DNA of 22,992 nt from Gnetum montanum (GCA_015680685.1 MNCI01025086.1:957440-980431); one strand, 5' to 3'; shown: positions 9,448 to 18,479, counted from the first letter of the stretch. Notes: generated by a model not told the origin, from the letters alone. Numbers and translations are program-made.

Positions 9448-9839
9448 TTAAGGTAAAGAATCATAATATTATATTNTCGCGGCACAGTGCATGTCGCGTC
9501 TCATCACTTATGCATGCTAACTTAAGGGGTTGTTCCAAGTGTATTATCTTAACCTTAATAAAAGAACAACCTAAGATTGGTTTGACAGGGACTAGTCTTA
9601 TCATATTTTAAATAATAAGTAGCAAATGCAACTATTTAATGAAGATTAGGAACCTAAATTCTAACTATATTTGTTTATTCAAAGCCTTATCTATTTAAAA
9701 CCTTATAGTGACAGGTGGTTCAAATAGTTCGCTCATTGTCTTATTAGGCATAAAATTGGTAGTTACACTTAAGACATAATTATATTCCTTTATAATTTTT
9801 CTTGTATCAAAATTTCCCTATGAACTTTCAAAGGCTAAA
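9448..9839. other. Unassigned spacer with one ambiguous base
   Basis: AT-rich, no gene or clear repeat seen. The undetermined base at 9476 lies at an abrupt change to a short GC-rich patch (TCGCGGCACAGTGCATGTCG), which may be a local assembly or sequencing problem. Confidence 0.4.
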
Positions 9840-9920
9840 ATAGTGTTGGGAACAATCTTGATTTTAGGGTGTTGAAAACTGAAAAAATTGAAACATACGT
9901 AGGACCCCAAAATATATAGA

Positions 9921-10002
9921 AGTTTATAACTCAACATTACTTATCATAATCAAACATATGACTTAAAGTTTCCAAATATAGTCTTACCACTAAGCTAACA
10001 CC
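9921..10002 (-). repeat. tRNA-like head of dispersed repeat family, copy 3
   Basis: On the minus strand: GGTGTTAGCTTAGTGGTAAG (A-box-like TAGCTTAGTGG), then TTTGGAAACTTTAAGT, then the B-box-like GTTTGATTATG and GTTGAGTTATAAA. The body extends left to about 9840, ending in a TTTTGGGGTCCT-type block. Confidence 0.65.
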
Positions 10003-10340
10003 AATAATCTTAATTCTAAGTTCATTACCTTGGTATGCTTACTGCATAGGCTACCATATTAACTAAAGTTGAAACCCCACGAGGCACCGGTCTCCTTGAT
10101 GGAAAAACTTGCAAGAAAGCCTGTTCCGTAATCACATAGCTAATGTTTCCTATTACTACCTATTACTACCTGTAAAATAATGAGCTTGATTTATTAGGTA
10201 TTGCACCTGCCCCTATCAAAAAAGCTCAGTCAAGATATTCGAATATCAGAAATGGATTGGGTTATGGTGGATCCGGTGCGGGAGAATGAGGTAACCTTCT
10301 CCATTAAAAGACGCAACTTCTATTTCTATTCCCTGTTTAA
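10003..10340. other. Upstream region of dirigent copy 1
   Basis: No gene seen. It contains a short tandem repeat (CTATTACTACCTATTACTAC, about 10150-10169) and otherwise unremarkable AT-rich sequence leading to the TATA box at 10341. Confidence 0.4.
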
Positions 10341-10347
10341 TATATAA
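10341..10347 (+). promoter_or_regulatory. Probable TATA box of dirigent copy 1
   Basis: TATATAA lies 88 bases before the chosen start codon. A transcript starting about 30 bases downstream (near 10370) would exclude the earlier in-frame ATG at 10351. This supports the start at 10429. Confidence 0.5.
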
Positions 10348-10428
10348 TGCATGGTCAACCCTCAATCCATTCATCATCATATCATCATTAGTGTTTCGGC
10401 AGGCAGAAATCAAAGCAAAAGACCAGAG

Positions 10429-11253
10429 ATGGCTCTTAGGATGTGTTTTGTACTCCTCTTCCTGTTTGCTGTTGTGACCTTGACAATCATTCCTGCCCAT
10501 GCTGGCAGAAGCCTGATTAACGTCGCCACAGTTGCAGCCCATGATGATGCCATCGTTGCTGCACCACCTGCAACAGCACCAGAAGAAGAACCAAAGCAAA
10601 ATATTATCACAGTCTTCTTGCAGCTGCATCCATCATCATCCTCTGCTACTGTTGAAGGAGGGGCTAATACCCTCAATGGTATTGGGACCAATGGTGCCAT
10701 CAATGTCAATGGTGGACTCAACCCTCAGCCACTCACATTCCCAGCTGCATCTCTACCCAACAACAACAACGGTCTCACCCTTGGAGGAGCAGGCCTCATC
10801 ATCAATAACGGAGAAGGCACCATTGGTGGAGGTGGCCTTGTTACAGGGCAGAATAGCATTGGAGGTTTCATCAATGGTGGAAGTGGTGCTCTCGGTGGTG
10901 TAGTAGGGCAACTAGATTCAGGAATTTTTCCAAATAATCCTGCTGCAACAGGTCTCCCACTTGGATCAGGAGAAGCAGCAGTAGCCTATCCTGAGATTAT
11001 GACTCTGGAGGAGCCTGTGTATGAAGAACCTGAACAGGAGTCCACTGTGATTGGCATGGCACAAGGATACTATCTTCCTACTCTGCAACATGAAGGTGAA
11101 GTTGAGGGGCATGCCATGTTTATTGCATTCACCGCAACTTTCACTCATTTTGCTGGTGTCGAGATTCCATCATCGATTCAGTTAGCAGGAGAGATGAAGA
11201 GCTTTGAACATGTAGGTATTGGGGAAGGAGAAATGAGTGTTGTTGGAGGCTGA
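10429..11253 (+). pseudogene. Dirigent-like protein, copy 1, C-terminally truncated by an LTR insertion
   Basis: Encodes 274 residues. The start MALRM is chosen because it aligns with copy 2 and begins a signal peptide (hydrophobic 7-22, likely cut after AHA at 25). A Pro/Glu-rich linker (about 45-56) precedes IITVFLQLH (59-67), then a Gly/Asn-rich region (about 72-170), then the dirigent block STVIGMAQGYYLPTL (205-219) and FIAFTATFTH (231-240). It ends at VVGG, exactly where the intact paralogue at 15745-16707 continues with the last dirigent strands. The next bases, TGATGA, are both two stop codons and the terminus of a solo LTR. The lost tail is at 12012-12098 in another frame. Dirigent proteins steer phenoxy-radical coupling in lignan/lignin chemistry at the cell wall. 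Whether this shortened product folds is doubtful, but the 274 codons remain open. Confidence 0.8.
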
Positions 11254-12020
11254 TGAAGCATGTTTTTCTCTGCTCTGACATCGGGTATTTGATGTGGGAT
11301 GGGAGATCAGATGATGTCAGGTATCCGACGTCGCCGGTATAGGCTGGCATATAAATATAGTGCCTATGCTGGCATTAGTTTTCGAATAGTTTTTGAATAG
11401 TTTTTCATAGTTTTGTGAATAAAGCATCTAAACTCTTGCAGTCAATGAGTGCCCGTAGAGTGAATCTAAGTCAGTTGTATGAAGTCATATTTGATTAACA
11501 ATGTACCTAGACATATTCCATGAGCGTAAGATTATTACACTTTGACTCAGATTAGATTTACTTTCCATGCAATTTATTTTTCATATACTTAGTTAATATT
11601 TACATTTTCATACATGTTAATTAATTAAGCACATAAGTACAAGCTTTAAACATGCGTATGATTCTTGGTCAACGCTAAAGGTTTGGTAACCCAGCAACGT
11701 TATATCTGTTCAAGATGTGCACATGAAATGGGATCGGATACTTATGTTAGGGTAGTTGATTATTAATTAGTAATTACATAAGTTAAATTGATTATAAATT
11801 GAGTTTCAACCCATTGTTAATTGTATAACAATAAAATATAAAATAATAAAAATCATATGCTTCACTCTGACTAAACCATACTTGACAAAACTACCACTAG
11901 TTCAAGTGGAAAGACAGCGATCAAAACATAGTGATACCACAACTAGTCCCATTGTGAAATTGGATAGGATTGTGCATAAACGTTGGTGATTGGTATGGTT
12001 TGGTGTAGAGGTACCTCGTT
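11251..12020 (+). mobile_element. Solo LTR (LTR3) inserted in dirigent copy 1
   Basis: Begins TGATGA like LTR1. It has TATAAATA (11350-11357) and AATAAA (11418-11423), and TGCCCGTAGAGTGAATC matches TGCCCGTAGTAGGAGTC of LTR1. Near the right end AAAAATCATATGC, GGATAGGATTGTGC and TATGGTTTGGTGTAGAGG, then TACCTCG, follow the order of LTR1 blocks ending GGTACCTCG. No internal domains are present, so it is a lone LTR. The final bases (CACTCATCA in LTR1) and roughly 15-20 bases of the gene appear lost at the right junction. I therefore see no clean 5-bp target duplication, and the right edge is approximate. Its AATAAA could end transcripts of the truncated gene. Confidence 0.75.
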
Positions 12021-12098
12021 GAAGCCACAGGACATGCCATGGTGCAACCCATGCTTGAACCTCGTGGCCTTCTCAAATTCACTGTCTCACTCTCTTAG
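12012..12098 (+). pseudogene. Displaced C-terminal exon fragment of dirigent copy 1
   Basis: An open stretch of 28 codons plus TAG aligns with the end of dirigent copy 2: EATGHAMVQPMLEPRGLLKF here against GATGDATVEPVPEHQGFLKF there, then TVSLS against TVNFSS. The first few codons may belong to the LTR end. It is in a different frame from 10429-11253 and is preceded by an in-frame TAG (12006-12008). Reading through is therefore impossible without splicing. It shows that the gene was once complete and was interrupted after VVGG. Confidence 0.8.
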
Positions 12099-12542
12099 TA
12101 ATTCAGGAATCCTGTATAGTGTGTAATTATAATATCCTTCTTGACATCTCAGTAGGCCTCCGTTCATTCTCTAATAGCTTCAGTAAATTCCGTTTCAATC
12201 TCCATGACTATTGGCAACATTCCCATGTTATGTTCCTTCATTACAGACATAATTAAGTTGCAGTAATTGATGAAAGTGGATGTTTCGAGTCTTGTTCACA
12301 GAAGTGATCGGTTATTTTTTAACTGTGTATTTTTAGTAAGGTGTTTCCATATACAATATCGAAAATTTGGATCCTGGTTACAATCCACTGACAAATATTT
12401 GAGGTCATATGTCCTTGTAAGGAATAAGTTACAGTGCTACATAACTTTAGTGGAAGTGTATGATTTCGGAATGCATATAAAATAATAAATTTATTAAATC
12501 AACTAGCATTTGGTAAAAGAATTTGGGGTTTTCCTCATACAA
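12099..12542. other. Former 3' flank of dirigent copy 1
   Basis: No gene recognised. A 72-codon open frame at 12267-12485 shows no domain or compositional sign of being real. The sequence just after 12098 is presumably the old 3' untranslated region. Confidence 0.4.
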
Positions 12543-12620
12543 AGTTATTTAGTGGTAACAGTTTTACTTTGGCAATTCTAAAATATAGGTTCAATTTTGG
12601 TGGGTAATACTGGGTTGTGG
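12543..12620 (+). repeat. tRNA-like head of dispersed repeat family, copy 4
   Basis: Contains ATTTAGTGGTAACAG (A-box side) and the B-box-like AGGTTCAATTTTG about 35 bases later, then GGTGGGTAATACTGGGTTG, matching the family block GGGCAATGCTGAGTTA. The rest of the body (12621-12700, including TTGGGGCTTTCC) is weakly similar. From about 12700 to 13025 I see nothing assignable. Confidence 0.55.
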
Positions 12621-13025
12621 GTTTAATATTCCCTATAAAGTTTTAATTTAAGTATATATCTATATCTTGGGGCTTTCCTGCAATAGTGATGTGGTAACCT
12701 TCTTTATAGAATCTTTTTTGCACATACCTAAACCATTTAAGATGTCATTCTTGTAACTTATCTTAAATAGAAAAGGGGGTGGGGAGATGTAAAAAGCTAT
12801 GAAATATTTTTTATTTTGGTAAATTTGGCAGCTCAATATTTTGGATGATGTGGGCAGCCTAATTGAGAAAAAACTGATTTTTTTCTAATTTTGCAGTTGC
12901 AACTTCTTCACAACTCAATAGTGTTTTGCACTAATCTTGGGCTTGTTGGAAACATGTAAAAATTCAGATCAATTAAAATTTATTGATGATTCAAATCTAG
13001 CCCAGAAAAGGGATCTAGAATAAGG

Positions 13026-13248
13026 GTAAGGGTTTGGGATTGGGGCATACTGCCAGCCAGCCAGTGGTGATGCCTGCGGACGGTTGTGGTTCGTGGGGAC
13101 CGGGGTTGGGGTCCGTGGTCAGGGTTCGTGGTCAGTGTGGGCGAGCAGCCCTGGCCTGTGCTGTACTGATGTATAGCTTTCTTTTTAAAAATACAAATAG
13201 CTCGATATTTAAAAAAAAAAAAAAAAAAAAAATCTCTCCCACTTTAGT
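13026..13248 (+). repeat. GC-rich poly(A)-bearing repeat, copy 1
   Basis: Runs from GTAAGGGTTTGGGATTGGGG through a G-rich segment (GGGACCGGGGTTGGGGTCC) and GTACTGATGTATAGC to a run of about 22 A residues (13211-13232), then TCTCTCCCACTTTAGT. A second copy follows at 13399-13593. The poly(A) run and the GTACTGATGTATAGC block preceding it suggest the 3' end of a retroposed non-LTR element, LINE or SINE. The ORFs read through it are not genes. Confidence 0.65.
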
Positions 13249-13398
13249 GATACTATACTATATTATGTTTTTTTATTTTATTTTAGTGAATTTTTCTTCC
13301 CACTCGTTAGCATAAATAAATTAAAGTTCGATTTTCTCATTTTTATTTAATAAAAGTGTATTATGTTGCTGCCCGCCGGGCGGTGATGTATTATTTTA

Positions 13399-13593
13399 GT
13401 AAGGGTTTGGGATTGGGGCATACTACCGGCCAGCGGTGAGGTTGTGGTTCGCGGGGACCGGGGTTGGGGTCCACGGTCGGTGTGGGGCAAACAGCCCTGG
13501 CCTGCGTTGTACTGATGTATAGCCTTCTTTTTGGAAATACAATTAGTTTGATTTTTTCAAAAAAAAAAAAAAAAAAATCTCCCCCACTTTANT
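13399..13593 (+). repeat. GC-rich poly(A)-bearing repeat, copy 2
   Basis: Same order of blocks as 13026-13248: GTAAGGGTTTGGGATTGGGG, GGGGACCGGGGTTGGGGTCC, CAGCCCTGGCCTG, GTACTGATGTATAGCC, a poly(A) run of about 18, then TCTCCCCCACTTTA and an ambiguous base at 13592. A short segment between the copies contains a GC palindrome (CCCGCCGGGCGG). Copy 2 lies less than 300 bp before the Agenet gene start. Confidence 0.65.
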
Positions 13594-13660
13594 TGCCTAA
13601 GCGAACAGCACTTCACAACATAATTTCATTTTTTAAATTTAAAGATACACTGTTTCCTAT

Positions 13661-13668
13661 TTATAAAA
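13661..13668 (+). promoter_or_regulatory. Possible TATA box of the Agenet gene
   Basis: TTATAAAA in an otherwise AT-rich leader, about 220 bases before the start codon. It is the best TATA-like site between the poly(A) repeat and the gene, but it could be chance. Confidence 0.3.
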
Positions 13669-13885
13669 CCCAAGAAACCCTTTCAAAATTAGCTCATGTT
13701 ATTCTGGAATTCTATCTTGAAAAAGCCAAGTCAAAGTTCATGGAATCCAACCGGCCCACGTTCTAACATGTTACCAAATATTTACACGGAAAAAGCAACC
13801 CAGGACTTGGAATCCACTTAGATGTCGTGAAATTAGCAACATAATTGTCTGAAGTGTCTTTCACGCAGAGATTTGAAGGCCAAGA

Positions 13886-15163
13886 ATGAGTTGGTTGAGG
13901 GAAGGCGTGGAAATAGAAGTGCTTCGCAAAAAAGACACGGAATTTTGGTGCCAAGCCAAAGTTGCAAGCATAGAAACAACACCTTCTCAAAGCCAAGGCA
14001 AAACCAGAGATTCAACGACTCTGTATTTTGAGAAGCTCAATGTTACAGAGGGATTAGAAAACAGGAAATTCCGACCCATTCCTCCAGCAGAATCATGCAC
14101 CCAAGATGAATATCATCCTGGGGACAATGTTGATGCTTTCATGGATAATCACTGGGTTAGAGGAATAGCCATAGGATATCTCACTGAAACACCCAGACTG
14201 ATCATATATTTTCCTAAAATTCAAAAATTCGATGCGTTTCGCGCTGGGGATATCAGATTATCGTTGCAGTGGAATCCTTCCATGAATCGCACATCCTCCT
14301 GGTTTACCTTTTCACCTCAGGTAAGCGACTGTTTCTATTTAATCGTTTAATTTTGACGTCAGGCTCCGTTGAGAATATAGCTTGGACTTTTCTTGATTCA
14401 CGAACGTATTATTGTCATTTTTTATTCTGGATTTTGATTTTATTTTTTTTCTGATTTGGATTTGCGGTTGTCGATCCGGCAAGATTCTCATGAAAATGCC
14501 TACAAAAGTGTCGCTGTGTGACTGTGTCGGAACGCAATAACTTACTTTGGTTAAACTTGTTACCCCAGAATAACTGTGATGATTTTGTGGATGCAGAAAA
14601 TCCCTGCTATGGACAGGCTGATGAAGGAACCGTCTCTTCTTCATAATCTTAGGCTAAGCACTAAAGTGGGCCCTGCCCTGAGAATTGCAAATAATCATTA
14701 TCAGGATCCTCAGCCTCATCCCTCATGTAATAACAGGAATACAGGGACACATTCTATTGTCGCAGATTCAGAGAGGAGAAAATCAGGGTCCGATAATTCA
14801 AAGAGGAGAAAAACAGGGTCCGAGAATTTTGTTGTGGTAGAATCACCGAATGGAAAAAAGACAGCAGCAGATTCCAGTCTTGCACGATCCTCAAAGAGAA
14901 AGGAGACGATTTCTTCTGTTTCAAAACCAGCAAAGAAAATTCAGAAAGTGGACGGATCTGGAGATGAAGATCCTGGCGGGGCTTCTCATTCTAAAGACAG
15001 GGCTGCTGCTAGAAGACAGCCATCATCAGAATCTACATCTAAACATAGAGACAAAGATAATATTGACTATGATGTTGAAAAAGCCAGACACAAGCATCCT
15101 GCTGCCATTATTGCGAGAACCCTTGCTTGGAAATGGGGTCGTAGTACTGAAGCAAAAGTCTAG
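13886..15163 (+). CDS. Agenet (Tudor-like) domain protein, two exons
   Basis: Exon 1 (13886-14320, 145 residues) and exon 2 (14597-15163) join in phase 0 to give about 333 residues. The start has A at -3. Exon 1 holds two Agenet units. Unit 1 (about 4-68) has LREGVEIEVLRKK, FWCQAKVASI and RKFRPIPP. Unit 2 (about 75-132) has YHPGDNVDAFMDNHWVRGIA, LIIYFP and DIRLSLQW. Plant Agenet pairs are Tudor-family folds found in nuclear proteins that bind modified histones or RNA/chromatin partners. Exon 2 is basic, Ser-rich and disordered, with NLS-like clusters (SERRKSG, SKRRKTG, SSKRKET, KPAKKIQK) and a C-terminal AIIARTLAWKWGRS. The protein is therefore probably nuclear. A second acceptor at 14569 would end the protein early. 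It is convergent with dirigent copy 2. Confidence 0.75.
14321..14596 (+). other. Intron of the Agenet gene (276 bp)
   Basis: The donor is CTCAG|GTAAGC at 14321, a strong plant consensus. The preferred acceptor, GGATGCAG|AAAATC ending at 14596, keeps the long exon-2 frame open. An alternative acceptor, TTACCCCAG ending at 14568, is also phase 0 but yields about 25 residues (NNCDDFVDAENPCYGQADEG and onwards) before a TAA. Confidence 0.65.
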
Positions 15164-15744
15164 AATTAGTTTTTATCAAGATATTTTATGTTGTAAAATT
15201 TTGAACGAAGTGAGTAACCCGTGATGTAGAAGTTTTGCAATATTCCATCAGTGGTAATTCTTAATTCATCTCCTCAGTCACAAGATTTTGGTGATGTTAT
15301 GCTGTTTTTGTCATGCAGTTCTTGTGATTCGACCATGATGTGTTGCAGTTCTTGTGACCATGATTGATATTTCTACATGCACTTTTTCATCCTGAAAGTG
15401 GATGTTCTTTTGGCATTTCTTTCCTCCCTTTTCTCCCCCTTTTTTCGTAATCAGGAGTTTCCTATACTTCTGCAAAATAGAACTTTACAACACAAATTTA
15501 TCCAAATAAAAGCCACAGCCTAATTCCTGCATGCACAATACATTTTACATCTTGTTACATAAATAGTTTAGATCTTAGGGAGAAATGGGTAGATGGGAAT
15601 TGGGGAACAGAGCAGTTTACTAAATTCAATCACAGGAGAGGATAACATGGTTTCTAGATTAGAAGAGGGAAAGAAAATGCTACTACACTACCATACTACT
15701 CTGACTGATTCACATTCTATACAGTGGTGGCTTGAGAAACATGA
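15164..15744. other. 3'-to-3' intergenic region between Agenet gene and dirigent copy 2
   Basis: No gene or repeat recognised. It must contain the 3' untranslated regions and polyadenylation signals of both convergent genes. I see no perfect AATAAA in the expected place for either. A short echo, GTTGCAGTTCTTGTGA after ATGCAGTTCTTGTGA, occurs near 15316-15358. Confidence 0.45.
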
Positions 15745-16707
15745 TCAGGAACTGAAATTGACTGTGAATTTGAGGAATCCCTGATGCTCAGGAACAGGCT
15801 CCACTGTGGCATCTCCTGTGGCACCTTGGTAGACTCCTATGCCTCCCACGACAATCATCTCTCCTTCCTCCACACTCTCCCCATCAATGCTCTTCAATTG
15901 CCCTGCTAACTGAATGGATGATGGAACTTCAGTTTCCTGTTCTTGATGAGTCAAAGTTGCTGTGAATGCCATGGAAATAACATGTCCTTCCTCAGCCTGG
16001 TCTTGAAGTTGCAGAGAAGGAAGAAAGTATCCCTGAGCCATTCCTATCACAGTGGACTCCTGTTCAGGATCTTCAAACACAGGCTGTTTCACAGTGATCA
16101 TCTCAGGGTAAGCTATTTGCTGCACTGGCAATGGAATTCCTGATCCAAGTGGTGTATTTGTTGCAGGATTTGGAATGATTCCTCCTCCTAATCCACCAAC
16201 ACCAACCCCAAGACCATTGCCATTGATAATACCACCACCATTATTGGTGATTAGGCCACCTCCACCAATGATGCGTGTGCCAACAATGCCTGATCCTGCT
16301 CCTCCTCCATTGATGAGGAGGCCCGCTCCTCCAATGGTGAGGCCATTGTTGTTGTTGTTGGGCAGAGATGCAGCAGGGAATGTGAGTGGTTGAGGGTTGA
16401 TTCCACCATTGATATTAGTAGCTCCTCGAATAGCAGCAGTAGTATTAGAAGAGTGCAGTTGCATGAAGAATGTGATGATGTTATCTGTTGGTGCTTCTTC
16501 TGGAGCTGCAGCAGGAGCAGGAGCTGGAGCTGCATCTTCATCAGGAACTGGAAGAGGTGCAGGGGCAGCAGCAACTTGACTAACATCATCATCATGTTTT
16601 ACTGCTGCTAATTTGAGATAAAGAGCTCTGCCAGCATTGACAGGGCCTATTGTGACTGCCACTGCAAATACCAAGATCAACACTGATGACCACATTCTGA
16701 GAGCCAT
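15745..16707 (-). CDS. Dirigent-like secreted protein with Gly/Asn-rich extension, copy 2 (intact)
   Basis: Single-exon gene, 320 residues. Signal peptide 1-25 (MALRMW, hydrophobic 8-22, likely cut after VNA). Then an Asp/Ala/Pro-rich linker (38-74), IITFFMQLHSSN (77-88), a Gly/Asn-rich segment with LPNNNNNGL (95-178), and the dirigent barrel: STVIGMAQGYFLPSL (218-232), ISMAFTATLT (244-253), IQLAGQL (265-271), MIVVGGIGVYQGATG (284-298) and GFLKFTV (310-316). The layout matches the long dirigent subgroup that includes ESB1-type Casparian-strip proteins. The family's usual DDxLTxG motif before the VIGxAQG strand is not present: VKQPVFEDPEQ stands there. Sequons are at Asn88 and Asn317. It probably acts in the apoplast on phenoxy radicals or wall organisation; the exact role is unknown. 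It is the paralogue of the broken copy at 10429. Confidence 0.85.
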   Translation of the reverse strand: MALRMWSSVLILVFAVAVTIGPVNAGRALYLKLAAVKHDDDVSQVAAAPAPLPVPDEDAAPAPAPAAAPEEAPTDNIITFFMQLHSSNTTAAIRGATNINGGINPQPLTFPAASLPNNNNNGLTIGGAGLLINGGGAGSGIVGTRIIGGGGLITNNGGGIINGNGLGVGVGGLGGGIIPNPATNTPLGSGIPLPVQQIAYPEMITVKQPVFEDPEQESTVIGMAQGYFLPSLQLQDQAEEGHVISMAFTATLTHQEQETEVPSSIQLAGQLKSIDGESVEEGEMIVVGGIGVYQGATGDATVEPVPEHQGFLKFTVNFSS

Positions 16708-16788
16708 GTCTCTATATCTCTCTTATAAGTTTTGCCAAAGAAACACTGATGAACTGATTTGATGAGCATAGCAGTAAGAAGGGGTTGC

Positions 16789-16794
16789 TTTATA
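16789..16794 (-). promoter_or_regulatory. Probable TATA box of dirigent copy 2
   Basis: On the minus strand GGTATAAAGC lies about 82 bases upstream of the start codon, close to the spacing in copy 1 (88 bases from TATA box to ATG). The shared spacing supports both start-codon choices. Confidence 0.55.
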
Positions 16795-17976
16795 CCTGTG
16801 CATGGATAATAATCTGACAAGAAGCACCTTTGAATGGAGCAGATGAACTTCTCCTCAGTCTTCACCACCTTATCCACCATCTTTGTCCAAATTAGACCAC
16901 CTTTTATTCTGCATCCTTCAACTAATCCAATTTTGAAAGAGACATTCGAAGAACAAGTCGGGACAAAGATCTGACCAATCGGCAACGAATACTGTCCCCA
17001 AGTTTCCTGGGTTATTAACTTGTACCATTTATAAGGTTAATATGCAGATACATGAATGTCTTCAAAAAGCCTCTATATTTGGATAAATGTTCGATCCTTT
17101 CAAATTTTTATAAATGTTTAAATTGTTTCTGTTCCCTCTTTTTGTAAAAGTCATCATCAGGTATGGTACAAAACTGTTATCAGGCATGGTAAAAAAATAT
17201 TGCCCATCTTTGAAATTATGATATATTTTTAACTTTCAAGTGATGTTTGCAGAACTTTGAAACCTTCCATATTACACAAAACCAATACCCTAATTGGCCT
17301 AGATACTTTGATCCATGTTTTGTCAACAGATCAAGTATCCATAAGAGATTATCTAATGTCCTTGATTCTATTTCCACGTTAGAGGCTTGTAAATTAACTT
17401 ATTAAACTTACATTCCAACCTTTTTTTTAATGAATCTTTTGAAAGATACAACCCTTTGTGAATGTTTATTAATCTACCCGCAATGCAAATTGAAATAATG
17501 GTTATGCCTACAGGCTTAGTGATGACATCTTCTTATCAATTCTATATTATGTTTTACAAGTTATAGTCAACCATTTATCATTATATATGCATGCTCTTGA
17601 CAAAGTTCCATAACCTATGAGAGGCTAGGTGTCATAAAATCCAGTTGGAAACTTCCTAGACTAACCTATTCTTGTTTAGTTTGGTGGTCCTATCTTGAAG
17701 CTTTATGTAACAAACTTGTTTCTTGTTTGGTTTAGTGCTTTTGTAAAGAACTTTGTTTAGGTTTCTTTTTCACAACTCAATATTGGTAGTTTTAGTGGTT
17801 AGCTTATTGTTTTGTAATGTAAAAGATTATTAGCCTTTTTTTTTATTTTTGAAATTCTTATGTTAGCTATATATCCTAGGGTGTAGTTATAGGCACATGC
17901 ACATGCCTAAAGATATACCTTTCATAGTGACTCTACCATTAAGTACCTTAAAAAGTTGCTTAATGATGAATTCATT
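16795..17976. other. Upstream region of dirigent copy 2 and AT-rich spacer
   Basis: The first 200-300 bases may contain promoter elements of the gene, but none is recognisable with confidence. A 102-codon open frame on the minus strand overlapping the TATA box (16677-16985) is not credible. A short direct repeat (TCTTGTTTAGTTTGGTG and TCTTGTTTGGTTTAGTG) lies at about 17669-17738. Otherwise nothing is assigned. Confidence 0.4.
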
Positions 17977-18060
17977 AGTGTTTGCCTTGTATTTAGATTC
18001 TTGATTTGGAAGTTCCAAGTTATGGGTTTGATTTTACTAGGAAATAATGTGTTATAATTT
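17977..18060 (+). repeat. tRNA-like head of dispersed repeat family, copy 5
   Basis: AGTGTTTGCCTTGTATTTAG, then TTGATTTGGAAGTTCCAAGT, then the B-box-like GGGTTTGATTTTACTAGG. The anticodon-arm-like hairpin (CTTGATTTGGAAGTTCCAAG) and B-box side are well kept. The A-box is poor. Downstream sequence to about 18480 is AT-rich without a recognised gene. Confidence 0.6.
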
Positions 18061-18479
18061 AATAACACCCACTAAATCAATTCATTGGTTTTATATAAAT
18101 AGTATGCAATAATGCTTGTTCTCAAATGGTTGACTTGATGATGGTAAATGAAATATCACCAATAAGAGGTATGCCTAGGCCTTGAACTTAAGACCAAGGA
18201 GAACATACTTATGCATTAAAGTTAACAATTGAATTTATAACACTATAATTCTTCTTTGTATTTCAAGAAGAATGGTGTTTAATTCATGTTCTTTTTATCC
18301 CATTTTTCTACTCAAGAAAAAAATCCCTAAATAAAAGGAAAAATATGTTGAAGTTGAAGATAGAAAAAACAACATGAAGTTGAAGATATCTAAAATCAAG
18401 TTAATTTCAACAACAAGAATGATCAAATGACTATAAAAAATTGAGAGAAGAAAAAAGCTCCTATGTATATTTTTGCTAG

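Noticed and set aside
10351-10428. In-frame upstream ATG extending dirigent copy 1 by 26 residues
   Set aside because: It lies only a few bases after the TATA box, would bury the signal peptide, and copy 2 has nothing like it. The start at 10429 matches the paralogue's MALRM.
10410-10721. Minus-strand open frames opposite dirigent copy 1 (also 16175-16611 opposite copy 2)
   Set aside because: Shadows of Gly/Asn/Ala-rich coding sequence, with no independent evidence.
11216-12008. LTR3 as a normal spliced intron of dirigent copy 1 (TAG|GTATTG donor, GGTGTAG acceptor)
   Set aside because: That donor is in phase 1 while the acceptor would need phase 0 to restore the tail's frame, and copy 2 has no intron here. 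A weak phase-0 donor elsewhere cannot be excluded without transcripts.
13034-13766. Open frames reading through the poly(A) repeats (93 and 100 residues)
   Set aside because: They encode poly-Lys from the A-run and follow repeat sequence. They are repeat artefacts.
16677-16985. 102-residue minus-strand open frame upstream of dirigent copy 2
   Set aside because: It overlaps the TATA box and the dirigent start in another frame and shows no family resemblance.
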